A stretch of DNA of 64,000 bases from positions 2,138,501 to 2,202,500 of the forward strand of contig NZ_CP066265.1 in assembly GCF_023278085.1 (NCBI RefSeq). Direction: 5' to 3'. Of this stretch, positions 35,451 to 45,535 are shown in pieces. How positions within the stretch are numbered: position 1 is the stretch's first letter; every line of letters starts with the position of its first letter. The translations under genes and the position numbers were made by a program. The notes under the pieces are model-generated. The model did no database searches. It worked only from the letters and a program-made list of their open reading frames with translations, and was not told the origin of the DNA. The stretch is from Pseudomonas syringae (GTDB lineage Bacteria > Pseudomonadota > Gammaproteobacteria > Pseudomonadales > Pseudomonadaceae).

Positions 35451-37427
35451 TCAGCCCTTTGCGGCCGGTTTGGCAGTGCGACGCGGTTTCTTCACGGCAC
35501 CGCCTGCTGGCGCAGCAGTTGCCGCAACACTGCGCTTTGCAGTCTTGCGTTTTTTCTTCCACGGCGGCGCAACGCCTGCCGGGCTGGCCGGGCCGCTGAT
35601 GGTCATGCGCATGCCGACGCAGCGACTCACCTGTTTGCTCATCCACGCCGCCTGTTTGGCGACAAACTCTTCGAGACTCATCTCGCCGCTCTGCACCATG
35701 TCCAGCGCCTGTTCCCAGATTGCAGTGGTGCCTGGGTCGGCGATGGCGCGAGGAACCGCGTCGATCAGGCTGAAGGCTGCCGGTGTGGCGCACAACGCCT
35801 TGCCTTGTTTGGTCAGGTAGCCACGATCCAGCAGGCCCTGAATAATCCCGGCGCGGGTGGCTTCGGTGCCGATGCCGGTGGTGTCCTTGAGCTTTTGCTT
35901 GAGTAAAGGGTCTTCTACCAGTTTGGCGACGTTCTTCATCGCCTTGATCAGGTCGCCTTCGGTGAAAGGCTTGGGCGGCTGGGTCCAGAGGTCCTTGAGA
36001 ACGACCTCGGCCACGGCGCACTCGCAGCCTTGAAGCAGCCTGGGCAGTGGCTGCGGTGCAGGCGCCTCGCGACCTTTGGCCGGGGCCAACGCCTCGGGCA
36101 TGGCGCGTTTCCAGCCGGGCTCGACGATCTGCTTGCCGACCGCGCGCAAGGCATGGCCTGCGCAGTCGAAGTCGGCCTGGGTCCGGTCGTACTCGTGGTT
36201 GGGCAGAAACTGCGCCAGATAGCGCGCCCTGATCAGGGTATAGACCGCACGGGGTTTGCCGGTCAGGCGTTCGACGCCACGCACGGCGGCAGTAGGAATG
36301 ATGCCGTGGTGAGCCGTGACTTTGGCGTCGTTCCAGGCACGCGAACGGCGTTGCGGGTCAAGGTGTGGCAGCAAGCCGGCCAGCGCCGGGTCCGCCTTGC
36401 CCAGCGCAGCAATGATGCCCGCAGCTTCACCGTGTTGACTGTTCGGCAGGTAACCGCAGTCGCTTCGCGGATAGGTGATGACCTTGTGGGTTTCATACAG
36501 CGACTGGGCGATATCGAGGGTTTCCTGCGCACCGAGCCCAAGCTTTTTCGAGCAGATTTCCTGCAACGTGCCGAGGTCGAACGGCAGTGGTGCGGCTTCG
36601 CGTATCCGCTCGGTGCGCAGTTTGAGCAGTGTCGCGCCGGAAGCCTTGCGCATGGCCTCGGCAGCCTGTTGCGCCAGTGGCTGGTTCAGGCAGCGATCCT
36701 GATCGTCACAGGTATCCGACGGCGCGCGCCACTGGGCGATGAACGCCTGATTGTCATGCAGCAGTTTGACGTCGATGGCCCAGAAGGGCGCGGGCACGAA
36801 GTCAGCGATGCTGCGATCGCGGTCCACCACCAGACGCAGGGTCGGGGTTTGTACGCGCCCGACCGGCAGTACGCCTTGGTAACCGGATTGCCGACCCAGC
36901 AACGTGAACAGACGACTCATGTTCATGCCGATCAGCCAGTCGGCACGCGATCGACCGAGCGCCGAGTGATACAGGCTGAACGTATCGGCGCCCGGCTTTA
37001 GCGCTGCCAGCGCCTTGCGAATCGAGGCGTCATCGAGTGCCGACAGCCACAGCCGCTGGATCGGTCCGCGATAGCGGCAGTGCTCGACCAGTTCGCGGGC
37101 GATCATTTCGCCTTCGCGGTCTGCGTCAGTGGCGATGACCAGCTCCTGTGCCTCGCCCAGCAACCGCTTGACCGCCTTGAACTGGCTGGCGGTGCGGGGC
37201 TTGACCAGCATCTTCCACTTCTCCGGGACGATGGGCAGGTCTGCCAGCACCCAGCGCTTGTAACGCGCATCGTAGGCGTCGGGCGGGGCGGTTTCCAGCA
37301 AGTGGCCGATGCACCAGGTCACCGTTGCGTTGGCACCCACCCAACAGCCATCGCCACGTCGGGTAGCGCCGAGCGCAGCCGCAATGTCCTTGGCCTGAGA
37401 GGGTTTTTCGCAAAGAAACAGCCGCAT
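35451..37427 (-). CDS. topB: DNA topoisomerase III
   Basis: This 658-residue type IA topoisomerase relaxes and decatenates DNA. It has an N-terminal TOPRIM domain (MRLFLCEKPSQAKDIAAALG; DADREGEMIARELVEHC), the active-site Tyr in VITYPRSDCGYLP, and a Lys/Ala/Pro-rich basic C-terminal tail (residues about 625-658) in place of zinc fingers. Length is normal for TopB. A LexA-like box lies 71 bp upstream, suggesting SOS control. Confidence 0.95.
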   Translation of the reverse strand: MRLFLCEKPSQAKDIAAALGATRRGDGCWVGANATVTWCIGHLLETAPPDAYDARYKRWVLADLPIVPEKWKMLVKPRTASQFKAVKRLLGEAQELVIATDADREGEMIARELVEHCRYRGPIQRLWLSALDDASIRKALAALKPGADTFSLYHSALGRSRADWLIGMNMSRLFTLLGRQSGYQGVLPVGRVQTPTLRLVVDRDRSIADFVPAPFWAIDVKLLHDNQAFIAQWRAPSDTCDDQDRCLNQPLAQQAAEAMRKASGATLLKLRTERIREAAPLPFDLGTLQEICSKKLGLGAQETLDIAQSLYETHKVITYPRSDCGYLPNSQHGEAAGIIAALGKADPALAGLLPHLDPQRRSRAWNDAKVTAHHGIIPTAAVRGVERLTGKPRAVYTLIRARYLAQFLPNHEYDRTQADFDCAGHALRAVGKQIVEPGWKRAMPEALAPAKGREAPAPQPLPRLLQGCECAVAEVVLKDLWTQPPKPFTEGDLIKAMKNVAKLVEDPLLKQKLKDTTGIGTEATRAGIIQGLLDRGYLTKQGKALCATPAAFSLIDAVPRAIADPGTTAIWEQALDMVQSGEMSLEEFVAKQAAWMSKQVSRCVGMRMTISGPASPAGVAPPWKKKRKTAKRSVAATAAPAGGAVKKPRRTAKPAAKG

Positions 37428-37497
37428 GACTACCGTCGTCGATTACCGGTGTGAGGCTGCAAGGATGAACTTTGAACGGGCGTGGAGCAAGTTTTAT

Positions 37498-37513
37498 CTG
37501 TATGGATATACAG
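37498..37513 (-). promoter_or_regulatory. LexA-like SOS box upstream of topB
   Basis: CTGTATGGATATACAG fits the LexA consensus CTGTATN4ATACAG completely. It is the centre of a longer perfect inverted repeat (37492-37503 with 37508-37519, 4-nt spacer). It lies 71 bp upstream of the topB start; no other gene starts nearby, because the HDOD gene ends at 37609 in the same direction. Confidence 0.7.
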
Positions 37514-37608
37514 ATAAAAGGGTTTCCGGCGCTGTCATGCGGGTTGCCTCGGGCATGCCAGCGCTGTTGATCGAAGACGGTCTTTCCCAGGCTACCGGGC
37601 TGTTTTGC

Positions 37609-38436
37609 CTAGCTCAGCAGCTCCGAAAAGGCCTTGTCTGCCTCCAGTACGGCGGGCAACCCGGCAAACAGCGTGTCCAGGTCGATGCCCTCCATCAGCG
37701 GCCCGCCAGACGCTTTTTGCGCTTCGGGCGTGGCACCGCCGTGAGCTTCCAGCGCGTCCGAGATGGTGATGGCCTGGGCAACGATCCGAGGCAACTGTGC
37801 GTCAGCTGGCGCCTGCATCGGTTTGGCCTGATAGGCGATGGCCTGCAGAATCACGTGCGGCAGATGCCAGCGGCGGGCCAGTTCGGCACCGACTTCCGGG
37901 TAGCCGAAACCCAGTTGCAGGGTTTCGCTGGCGCCTCGTCCCGGCGTGTTGGCTGTGGCGGCATTGTTCAGACGTTCTGCAACCTCGGGGGCACCGGTCT
38001 GGATCAGCAGTTCACCGATGTTATGCATCACGCCGCAGGTAAAGGCCGTTTCCGGATCGGCGCTGCCTTGTCTGGCGAGCATTCGGCAGATCCCCGCAAC
38101 CTGAAAGCTTTTCAGCCAGAAACCCTTGAGGTCGAAACTCGGCCCGGCCTTGAACGCGCCGGTCACCGCAGACGCCATGACCAGCGTACGCAGGGTGTTG
38201 AAGCCCAGACGCATAGCCGCGTCTTCGATGCTGGAGGAATCCCGCGAACCGCGGAACCTTGCGGAGTTGGCCAGACGCAACACCTTGGCGGCAATTACCG
38301 GGTCCTTCTCTATATTGCGGGCGATGCTTTCCAGGTTGGAAGAGGGATTGTCGAACTGCAGCATGAGGTCCTGAGCCACTTTGGGAATACTCGGGAGACT
38401 ATGCAAATCGTCAAAAAGTTTTTCGATACTCAGCAT
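37609..38436 (-). CDS. HDOD-domain protein
   Basis: This 275-residue protein is a single HDOD domain (LPSIPKVAQDLMLQF; KDPVIAAKVLRLANSARF; SIEDAAMRLGFNTLRTLVMAS; AFTCGVMHNIGELLI). HDOD proteins lack the metal residues of HD-GYP hydrolases and act as signalling or regulatory adaptors. It is divergent from a chemoreceptor gene, with 312 bp between, suggesting a link to motility or chemotaxis signalling. It is not known what it binds. Confidence 0.88.
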   Translation of the reverse strand: MLSIEKLFDDLHSLPSIPKVAQDLMLQFDNPSSNLESIARNIEKDPVIAAKVLRLANSARFRGSRDSSSIEDAAMRLGFNTLRTLVMASAVTGAFKAGPSFDLKGFWLKSFQVAGICRMLARQGSADPETAFTCGVMHNIGELLIQTGAPEVAERLNNAATANTPGRGASETLQLGFGYPEVGAELARRWHLPHVILQAIAYQAKPMQAPADAQLPRIVAQAITISDALEAHGGATPEAQKASGGPLMEGIDLDTLFAGLPAVLEADKAFSELLS

Positions 38437-38551
38437 GGCAAGGCCATCCTCTGCACGGCGGGGATGATTTCAACCATAGCCAGTTTTTTAAGCTCTGCAC
38501 GTTTTGCACTCCATTGTGGGACCGGTATCCCAAGCGTCACAAAAAAATAAT

Positions 38552-38578
38552 CAAAGACTTGTCAGTCGCTGCCGATAT
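38552..38578 (+). promoter_or_regulatory. FliA (sigma-28) promoter for the dCache chemoreceptor
   Basis: CAAAGACT (38552-38559), 11 nt, GCCGATAT (38571-38578) matches TAAAGTTT-N11-GCCGATAA at 5 of 8 and 7 of 8 positions with exact spacing. It predicts a transcript start near 38585, 164 nt before the gene. The rest of the 312-bp spacer shows nothing else I can assign. Confidence 0.65.
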
Positions 38579-38748
38579 GTCGACAGAAGCGATTCCGTAA
38601 ATTGTCGAGGCTCGGCCCTGCCTGGCCTGTCGACCAAGGTTGCTGAACGGCCTGTATTTTTGCGCTGTTGTAGAGACGGTGCAGTTGTGGTGTTTGATTG
38701 ACGATCCAGAGATCGTCCTAATTGGTTTTTGCCGTGGAAGTAACCGCT

Positions 38749-40638
38749 ATGAAAAGTCTGGGTTTCAGCAAAAAAATCCTTCTCGCCGCCGCGCTGATCG
38801 TGGTGGTTGCGTTTAGTGTATTCATTGTCATCAATGACTATCGACAACGTCAGTCACTCAAATCCAGCGTCAAGTCCGAGTTGCAACAACTGGGTACACT
38901 GACCACGCAAAACATTCAGACCTGGCTGGAAAGCCGCATTCAATTGCTGCAATCGATGTCACAGCAGATCGCCGTGGATGGCAAGGACCTGCCACAGTTG
39001 CAGCGCGCAATCGGTCTGGCGACCTACAGCGACAACTTTCAGCTCAGTTATTTCGGCAGCACTGAAGGCGTGATGTTTTCGGTTCCGGCCGGCAACCGTC
39101 CGGCTGATTACGATCCGCGTGCGCGTGGCTGGTATAAAGCCGCGCAAAATGCGCCAAGCACCATCGTTACTGAACCGTACATTGCAGCATCGTCCGGCAA
39201 GCTGGTGATGACCCTTGCCACGCCGGTGAAGATCCAGAATCAGTTTGCCGGTGTTGCCGGGGCTGATATCTCGCTGGATAACGTGACCAAAATCATCAAT
39301 TCGCTGAACTTCGATGGTCACGGTTACGCGTTTCTGGTCAGTGCCGACGGCAAGATTCTGGTGCATCCGGACAGCAAACTGGTGCTCAAGAACATCAGCG
39401 AGGCCTACCCGACCAATACGCCGAAAATTGCCACCGGCGTGACTGAAATCGATTCTGGCAAACAGCCCGAGATCATTTCGTTCACGCCTGTTCAGGGTGT
39501 TTCGACCGCCAATTGGTACGTGGCACTGGTGCTGGAGCAGGACTCTGCCTACGCCATGCTGACCGAATTCCGTACCTCGGCCATCACCGCGATGGTCGTT
39601 GTGGTGATGGTGATCATCCTGCTGCTGGGCCTGTTGATCCGTGTGTTGATGCAACCGTTGCATCAGATGGGCCGTGCGATGCGTGATATCGCTGATGGCG
39701 AGGGTGACCTGACCAAGCGTCTGGCTATCACTTCCCACGATGAATTCGGCGCGCTGGCCGAGTCTTTCAACCATTTCGTCGAGCGTATTCACACCTCGAT
39801 CCGCGAAGTGGCTTCGACTGCGGCGCAACTGGGCGAAGTGGCCACTCGGGTGGTCAAGGTCTCCAATGCGTCGATGAGCAACTCCGACCAGCAGGCCAAC
39901 CGCACCGAAAGCGTGGCAGCGGCGATCAACGAACTGGGTGCGGCGGCCCAGGAAATCGCGCAGAACGCGGCGCGCACGTCGCAACAGTCGAGTGATGCCA
40001 GCGGCCTGGCCAGTGACGGCCAGAACGTGGTGCAGCAGACCATCAAGGCCATGAACGAGCTGTCCGGCAAGATCAGTGACTCCTGCGTGAACATCGAAAG
40101 CCTGAACGACAAGACGGCCAATATCGGGCAGATCCTTGAGGTGATCACCAGCATTTCCCAGCAAACCAACCTGCTTGCGCTCAACGCAGCCATCGAAGCG
40201 GCGCGTGCCGGTGAAGCCGGACGCGGTTTTGCGGTGGTGGCGGACGAGGTGCGCAACCTGGCGCATCGCACTCAGGATTCGGCGCAGCAAGTGCAGAAGA
40301 TGATCGAAGAGCTGCAGGTCGGTGCCCGTGACGCAGTGACCAACATGACCGAAAGCCAGCGTCAGAGCGAGGACAGCGTCGGTATCGCCAACCTGGCCGG
40401 TGAGCGCCTGAGCAGCGTGACCCGCCGCATCGAAGAGATCAACGGCATGAACCAGTCGGTCGCGGCGGCAACGGAAGAGCAGACCTCGGTGGTCGAGTCG
40501 ATCAATGTCGACATCACCCACATCAACACCCTCAACCAGCTGGGCGTGGACAACCTGCGCCAGACGCTGGAAGCCTGCAACTCGCTGGAAGAACAGGCCG
40601 CCCGCCTGCAGCAACTGGTGGGCAGCTTCCGGATCTGA
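38749..40638 (+). CDS. Membrane chemoreceptor with dCache domain
   Basis: This 629-residue chemoreceptor has TM1 (about 9-29), a periplasmic dCache domain (35-270), TM2 (about 278-302), HAMP, and a signalling domain with [17 protein letters not shown] and [17 protein letters not shown] 38749 (MKSLGFSKK) gives the normal short cytoplasmic start; the open frame from 38722 does not. The pocket segment [12 protein letters not shown] followed by [14 protein letters not shown] keeps most of the amino-acid motif, but the ligand-binding Asp after Tyr is Ala. A later AGADISL keeps the second Asp. So the ligand may not be a normal amino acid. Confidence 0.92.
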   Translation: MKSLGFSKKILLAAALIVVVAFSVFIVINDYRQRQSLKSSVKSELQQLGTLTTQNIQTWLESRIQLLQSMSQQIAVDGKDLPQLQRAIGLATYSDNFQLSYFGSTEGVMFSVPAGNRPADYDPRARGWYKAAQNAPSTIVTEPYIAASSGKLVMTLATPVKIQNQFAGVAGADISLDNVTKIINSLNFDGHGYAFLVSADGKILVHPDSKLVLKNISEAYPTNTPKIATGVTEIDSGKQPEIISFTPVQGVSTANWYVALVLEQDSAYAMLTEFRTSAITAMVVVVMVIILLLGLLIRVLMQPLHQMGRAMRDIADGEGDLTKRLAITSHDEFGALAESFNHFVERIHTSIREVASTAAQLGEVATRVVKVSNASMSNSDQQANRTESVAAAINELGAAAQEIAQNAARTSQQSSDASGLASDGQNVVQQTIKAMNELSGKISDSCVNIESLNDKTANIGQILEVITSISQQTNLLALNAAIEAARAGEAGRGFAVVADEVRNLAHRTQDSAQQVQKMIEELQVGARDAVTNMTESQRQSEDSVGIANLAGERLSSVTRRIEEINGMNQSVAAATEEQTSVVESINVDITHINTLNQLGVDNLRQTLEACNSLEEQAARLQQLVGSFRI

Positions 40639-40738
40639 TCCGGCCTGCATGTGCGCCGCTCCGCAGGCCCGGGAGCGGACGCCTTGATACCTCTCGTACC
40701 AGCGCTCAGCGTTATACCTATATCTGACTGACTATCGT

Positions 40739-40782
40739 GCCAATGCTCCGCGTTGGCATGCATTTCTGGACGCTCTGCGTCC
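40739..40782. repeat. REP-like palindrome pair
   Basis: GCCAATGCTCCGCGTTGGC (40739-40757) and GGACGCTCTGCGTCC (40768-40782) are the same family as the clusters at 12019 and 55872. It fills the gap between the chemoreceptor end and the phn operon promoter. Confidence 0.8.
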
Positions 40783-40861
40783 GGTCTTGAGCGTGCGCCG
40801 CGTCGTCGTGCCCGGATCCGGCATAACCCCATGTTCGCGTTGCAACAACACCTGCGACAAA

Positions 40862-40879
40862 CTGTTATGACCCCGTCAT
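40862..40879 (+). promoter_or_regulatory. Candidate Pho box
   Basis: CTGTTATGACCCCGTCAT consists of two 7-bp half-sites (CTGTTAT and CCGTCAT) 4 bp apart, each one mismatch from the PhoB half-site CTGTCAT. It lies 90 bp before phnC, as expected for a phosphate-starvation-controlled C-P lyase operon. Confidence 0.65.
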
Positions 40880-40969
40880 TCGCGGTTCATGAGGCTGCAA
40901 CAACTCAGGTTCAGTTTGGTTGACACCGAACGCGACCTGTCCCGGGTCGTGAAAAGACCGAGAAGCCTC

Positions 40970-41803
40970 ATGAACGCAGCTATTCATGTCGAAGGCCTGA
41001 ACAAGACTTTTTCGCACAAAAGCGCGCTCATTGACCTCGCGTTGTCTATACAACCGGGAGAAATGGTCGCGTTGATCGGGGCATCGGGCTCCGGCAAGTC
41101 GACGTTGCTGCGCCATCTCGCGGGCCTTGCCTGCTGTGATCGAGGCAATGGCGGTCACGTTCAAGTGCTGGGCCGCGAGGTTCAGGCTGCGGGTCGTCTC
41201 AACAGCCAGGTGCGCCGTCTGCGCGCCGACATCGGCTATATCTTCCAGCAATTCAACCTGGTCAATCGCCTCAGCGTGATGGACAACGTATTGCTGGGGT
41301 GTCTGGGCCGCATGCCGCGCTGGCGCGGTAGCCTGGCGCTGTTCAACCGTGAGGAAAAACAGCGAGCCATGGCTGCGCTGGATCGGGTAGGGCTGGCCGA
41401 CCTCGCCAGCCAGCGCGCCTCGACCTTGTCGGGCGGCCAGCAACAACGGGTAGCCATCGCCCGGGCGCTTACTCAGCGCGCCGAAGTCATTCTCGCCGAC
41501 GAACCGATTGCCTCGCTGGACCCCGAATCAGCGCGCCGGGTCATGGAAATCCTCGCCGACATCAATCGTCGCGACGGCAAGACGGTCGTAGTCACCCTGC
41601 ATCAGGTTGATTACGCCGTGCGCTATTGCCCGCGTGCCGTCGCCCTCAAAGGCGGACGCATTCATTACGACGGCCTCGCCCAAGACCTCAGCAAGCAGTT
41701 CCTCAATGACCTGTACGGCGCAGACGAGGATGCCAGCCTGATGATCACCGAACGAGCCCGCCGCGTCCGCCAGAAGCCGCGCCTGGCGCTGGCCAAAGTC
41801 TGA
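40970..41803 (+). CDS. phnC: Phosphonate ABC transporter ATP-binding protein
   Basis: This 277-residue ATPase energises phosphonate import. It has Walker [10 protein letters not shown], signature LSGGQQQR, Walker [13 protein letters not shown] and a switch His in VVVTLHQVD. The frame is open from 40889, but ATG 40970 ([14 protein letters not shown]) starts the conserved ABC fold. First gene of phnCDEFGHIJKLMNP. Confidence 0.93.
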   Translation: MNAAIHVEGLNKTFSHKSALIDLALSIQPGEMVALIGASGSGKSTLLRHLAGLACCDRGNGGHVQVLGREVQAAGRLNSQVRRLRADIGYIFQQFNLVNRLSVMDNVLLGCLGRMPRWRGSLALFNREEKQRAMAALDRVGLADLASQRASTLSGGQQQRVAIARALTQRAEVILADEPIASLDPESARRVMEILADINRRDGKTVVVTLHQVDYAVRYCPRAVALKGGRIHYDGLAQDLSKQFLNDLYGADEDASLMITERARRVRQKPRLALAKV

Positions 41804-41857
41804 TGCGTTTTCAACATTGATAGCCGCTGTATCAACCTCATTACCAGGAGAGCTTGC

Positions 41858-42865
41858 ATGTTCAACCGTATCGGTCGCGTCCTCGCGTCTGCCGCTTTGC
41901 TGACTGCCTGCGCGTTGGGCTCGGTCCAGGCGGAAGAAAAAGTCATCAATTTCGGCATCATGTCCACCGAGTCATCGCAGAATCTGAAAAGTATCTGGCA
42001 GCCATTTCTCGATGACATGAGCAAGAAAACCGGCCTCAAGGTCAACGCCACCTTCGCCTCGGACTATGCCGGTCTGATTCAGGGCATGCGCTTCAACAAG
42101 GTTGATGTGGCCTGGGTGGGCAACAAGGCCGCGATCGAAGCGGTGGATCGCTCCAACGGTGAAGTGTTCGCCCAGACCGCAGCCGCCGATGGCGCGCCCG
42201 GTTACTGGAGCTTGCTGATCGTGCGCAAGGACAGCCCGATCAATTCGGTCGAAGACATGCTCAAGAACGCCAAGACTCTGACCTTTGGCAACGGTGATCC
42301 GAACTCCACCTCGGGTTATCTGGTGCCCGGTTATTACGTGTTTGCCAAGAACCACGTCGATGCGTCCACTGCGTTCAAGCGCACGCTGAACTCCAGCCAT
42401 GAAGTCAACGCACTGAGCGTTGCCAAGGGCCAGCTCGATGTCGCGACGTTCAATACCGAAAGCTGGGATCGCCTGGCGGTCACCCAGCCGGACAAGGTCA
42501 AGGAACTCAAGGTGATCTGGAAATCGCCGCTTATTCCGTCCGATCCAATGGTCTGGAGCAAGGCCCTGTCGGACGAAAACAAGGCAAAGATTCGTGAGTT
42601 CTTCGCCACCTATGGCGACTCCGACGAAGAAAAAGCAGTCCTCAAGAACATGCAACTGGGCAAGTTCCTCACGTCCAGCGATGACCAGTTGTTGCCAATT
42701 CGCCAGCTCGAACTGTTCAAGCAACGTACTGAAGTCGCCGCCAGCACCACCCTGGATGCTCAGGAGAAAGCGACCCGTCTCAAAGACATCGACGCCAGCC
42801 TGAGCAAGTTGCAGGAACGCATGACCGAACTGAACCAGAAAGCCACCGCCAGCGCTGCAGGCTGA
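41858..42865 (+). CDS. phnD: Phosphonate-binding periplasmic protein
   Basis: This 335-residue PhnD has a signal peptide (residues 1-25, ending GSVQA) and the family signatures [40 protein letters not shown] and [16 protein letters not shown]. It binds phosphonates in the periplasm and delivers them to PhnE/PhnC. It lies 54 bp after phnC, with AGGAGA before its ATG. Confidence 0.94.
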   Translation: MFNRIGRVLASAALLTACALGSVQAEEKVINFGIMSTESSQNLKSIWQPFLDDMSKKTGLKVNATFASDYAGLIQGMRFNKVDVAWVGNKAAIEAVDRSNGEVFAQTAAADGAPGYWSLLIVRKDSPINSVEDMLKNAKTLTFGNGDPNSTSGYLVPGYYVFAKNHVDASTAFKRTLNSSHEVNALSVAKGQLDVATFNTESWDRLAVTQPDKVKELKVIWKSPLIPSDPMVWSKALSDENKAKIREFFATYGDSDEEKAVLKNMQLGKFLTSSDDQLLPIRQLELFKQRTEVAASTTLDAQEKATRLKDIDASLSKLQERMTELNQKATASAAG

Positions 42866-42890
42866 TTGCGGTCCCAAACAGGAGGTCGCC

Positions 42891-43679
42891 ATGACCACTC
42901 AAGTTGCCTACACCCAGGTGGCGGGTAAGCCCAACTGGTCGCGTTATCTGGGCTGGGGGCTGTTGCTCGCGGCACTGGCCTGGGCCTGGCAGGGCGCGGA
43001 GATGAACCCGATGGCGCTGGTGCGCGACTCGTCGAACATGGCGACGTTCGCGTCCGACTTCTTCCCGCCGGATTTCCGCGAGTGGCGCAGCTACCTCAAG
43101 GAAATGCTGGTAACGATCCAGATCGCCCTGTGGGGCACGGCGCTGGCGATTGTCTGCTCGATACCGCTGGGCATTCTCTGCGCCGAGAACATCACGCCGT
43201 GGTGGGTTCACCTGCCGCTGCGGCGATGCATGGATGCGTTCCGGTCGATCAACGAGATGGTCTTCGCCATGCTGTTCGTGGTGGCGGTCGGTCTCGGGCC
43301 GTTCGCCGGGGTGCTGGCACTGTGGATCAGCACCACGGGGGTGTTGGCCAAGCTGTTCGCCGAAGCCGTTGAAGCCATCGAGCCGGGCCCGGTCGAGGGC
43401 GTTCGTGCCACCGGGGCCAGCGCCTTGCAGGAAGTGATCTACGGCGTCATTCCGCAGGTCATGCCGCTGTGGATCTCCTATGCTCTATACCGTTTCGAAT
43501 CGAATGTGCGCTCGGCAACGGTGGTCGGCATGGTCGGGGCAGGGGGGATCGGGGTGATTCTCTGGGAAAACATCCGTTCCTTTGCCTTTGTCCAGACCAG
43601 TGCCGTGTTGCTGGTGATCATCGTTGTGGTAAGCGTGATCGACGTTGTCTCGCAGCGTCTGCGCAAGCAATTCATCTGA
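42891..43679 (+). CDS. phnE: Phosphonate ABC transporter permease
   Basis: This 262-residue inner-membrane permease has about six spans and the EAA-type loop [20 protein letters not shown] that contacts the PhnC ATPase. A single permease gene, as in most phn operons. AGGAGGTCGCC before the ATG is a near-perfect ribosome site. Confidence 0.93.
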   Translation: MTTQVAYTQVAGKPNWSRYLGWGLLLAALAWAWQGAEMNPMALVRDSSNMATFASDFFPPDFREWRSYLKEMLVTIQIALWGTALAIVCSIPLGILCAENITPWWVHLPLRRCMDAFRSINEMVFAMLFVVAVGLGPFAGVLALWISTTGVLAKLFAEAVEAIEPGPVEGVRATGASALQEVIYGVIPQVMPLWISYALYRFESNVRSATVVGMVGAGGIGVILWENIRSFAFVQTSAVLLVIIVVVSVIDVVSQRLRKQFI

Positions 43680-43716
43680 CTAAAGAGGGGTGTTCCGATG
43701 AACACTTTTTTTAACC

Positions 43717-44445
43717 ATGCAGTTGTCTAGACAAGTAGCGCCGATGTACCACGAGCTGGCCAACACACTGCGTGAAGAGCTGGCCGCCTATCAGCCTGGC
43801 GACTATCTGCCAGCCGAATTTCAACTGGCCGAGCGCTTCAGCGTCAACCGCCACACCATTCGCCGCGCGGTCGATGAGCTGGTGCGGGAGGGCAGTGTGT
43901 TACGTCGTCAGGGCAAGGGCACCCAAGTGCTGGAGCGCCCTTTGATTTACCCGATGCAGGCCGACAGCGCTTACAGCAAGTCGTGGTCGGCGCAAGGTTT
44001 GGGGGTGGAAGCGATCCTGCTGCGGCGTTGCGACTGCGAGGCCAGCCGTGAGGATGCGCTGCACCTTGGACTGGAAGAGCATGCGCCGCTGATCGAATTG
44101 CAGACCCTGCGCAAGCTCGACGGACAAGCGGCCAGCCTGATATTCCACCGCTACAGCGCTCGTTATGCCGGGTTGCTGGCAGATTACAAGGGTGGCTCGG
44201 TGCGCCAGTACCTGGCCGAGCGCGAGCTGCCGCTGAGCCGCGCGCAAAGCCTGATCGGTGCCCGGCTGCCGTCCCGGGAAGAAGCCGGGTGGCTATTGAT
44301 GCCTCGGCACATGCCCGCGCTGACGGTGCTGACCGTTTCCTGCGACGCGGCGGGGCAGCCGGTGGAGCTTTCCCGTTCGGTCAGCCGCGCCGACCGTTTC
44401 CAGTACCAGGTGGCGACGCCTGCTGTCCCTGTCAAGACGACCTGA
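43717..44445 (+). CDS. phnF: GntR/HutC-family regulator of the phn operon
   Basis: This 242-residue regulator has an N-terminal GntR winged helix (MYHELANTLREELAAYQPGDYLPAEFQLAERFSVNRHTIRR, about 10-50) and a C-terminal UTRA ligand domain. PhnF represses phosphonate or phosphate-linked genes in the species studied. A perfect palindrome inside codons 3-6 could be its own operator. ATG 43717 is used; the gap of 37 bp after phnE contains a short frame (ATG 43698) that I do not regard as a gene. Confidence 0.9.
   Translation: MQLSRQVAPMYHELANTLREELAAYQPGDYLPAEFQLAERFSVNRHTIRRAVDELVREGSVLRRQGKGTQVLERPLIYPMQADSAYSKSWSAQGLGVEAILLRRCDCEASREDALHLGLEEHAPLIELQTLRKLDGQAASLIFHRYSARYAGLLADYKGGSVRQYLAERELPLSRAQSLIGARLPSREEAGWLLMPRHMPALTVLTVSCDAAGQPVELSRSVSRADRFQYQVATPAVPVKTT
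43723..43734. promoter_or_regulatory. Palindromic candidate PhnF operator
   Basis: TTGTCTAGACAA is a perfect 12-bp palindrome with the GT..AGAC core seen in operators of HutC-type GntR regulators, such as the TGGTATAGACCA site of mycobacterial PhnF. It lies in codons 3-6 of phnF. Confidence 0.45.
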
Positions 44446-44459
44446 TACCGAGGTGTTCC

Positions 44460-44939
44460 ATGCAAGCAACAAGTTCCGAAACAACTCCCGAAACAACGGT
44501 GCGTCAGCGCTGGATGGGTGTACTGGCCCGCGCTTATGTCGATCAACCGAGCCGCGAGCAACTGAACCGCCACGAAGCGGCGCTACGTGATACCGACTAC
44601 CAGATGATCCGCGCCCCGGAAATCGGCATGACCCTGGTGCGTGGCCGAATGGGTGGCACCGGCTCGGCCTTCAATCTGGGCGAGATGAGTGTCACGCGCT
44701 GTGTGGTGCGCCTGGCTGACGGCCGCACCGGTTTCAGCTATCTGGCCGGACGCGACAAGCGTCACGCCGAACTGGCCGCGCTGGCTGATGCCCATCTGCA
44801 GGGCGCGCAGCAGGCCTGGTGGCTGAGCGAACTGATCGAACCGCTGGCCCAGGCGCAAGCCGAGCGCCGGGCGCAGAAGGAGGCCGAAACCGCTGCGACC
44901 AAAGTGGAATTCTTTACCCTGGTCCGAGGAGAAGACTGA
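44460..44939 (+). CDS. phnG: C-P lyase core subunit PhnG
   Basis: This 159-residue PhnG is a core subunit of the carbon-phosphorus lyase complex (PhnGHIJ), which breaks the C-P bond of phosphonates. It carries RQRWMGVLARA and the conserved EIGMTLVRGRMGGTGSAFNL. The stop overlaps phnH as ATGA-type coupling (TGA 44937-44939, ATG 44939). Confidence 0.93.
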   Translation: MQATSSETTPETTVRQRWMGVLARAYVDQPSREQLNRHEAALRDTDYQMIRAPEIGMTLVRGRMGGTGSAFNLGEMSVTRCVVRLADGRTGFSYLAGRDKRHAELAALADAHLQGAQQAWWLSELIEPLAQAQAERRAQKEAETAATKVEFFTLVRGED

Positions 44940-45535
44940 TGAACGCCGTCCTTCTGCAACCTGCTTTCACCGATCCGGTACTGGATGCCCAGCGCAGTTT
45001 CCGCGTGGCGCTCAAAGCGCTGGCCGGTCCCGGCGTGACTCAGACCCTGCCAGCCGGTCACCAGCCGCCTGCGCTGCAAGGCCTGGACAGTGCGACCCAT
45101 GCACTGTGTCTGGCATTGCTGGACCTGGACACGCCGATCTGGCTGGCGCCTGCGTTCGACACCCCCGCGATTCGCGCCAATCTTGCCTTTCATTGCGGCT
45201 GCCCGATTGTGGCTGATCGAAACGCTGCGCGCTTTGCGTTGCTCGACGGATCGACGGCTCACGATCTGGACGGTTTTGACACCGGCAACGACCGTTACCC
45301 GGATCAGTCCTGCACCTTGCTGATCCAGTTGCCGAGCCTTGAAGGCGGACCGGCACTGAGCTGGAGCGGGCCCGGTATCGAGCGACAAAACGACGTGAGC
45401 CTGCCTCTGGATAAACGCTTCTGGACCGAGCGTGACTCGCATAACCACTTCCCCTGCGGGCTGGATGTGTTCTTTCTGGCGGGCAACCACGTCCTTGGTT
45501 TGCCACGCAGCACCCGCGTGCAGGAGTGTGTCTGA
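44939..45535 (+). CDS. phnH: C-P lyase core subunit PhnH
   Basis: This 198-residue PhnH is the dimeric core subunit that binds between PhnG/I/J. Signatures are PVLDAQRSFRVALKALAGPG near the start and FPCGLDVFFLAGNHVLGLPR near the end. It starts inside the phnG stop codon and ends inside phnI's start, so the block is tightly co-translated. Confidence 0.92.
   Translation: MNAVLLQPAFTDPVLDAQRSFRVALKALAGPGVTQTLPAGHQPPALQGLDSATHALCLALLDLDTPIWLAPAFDTPAIRANLAFHCGCPIVADRNAARFALLDGSTAHDLDGFDTGNDRYPDQSCTLLIQLPSLEGGPALSWSGPGIERQNDVSLPLDKRFWTERDSHNHFPCGLDVFFLAGNHVLGLPRSTRVQECV

Noticed and set aside
43698..43730. Short frame from ATG 43698 between phnE and phnF
   Set aside because: Ten codons only, with no features; it overlaps the phnF start.
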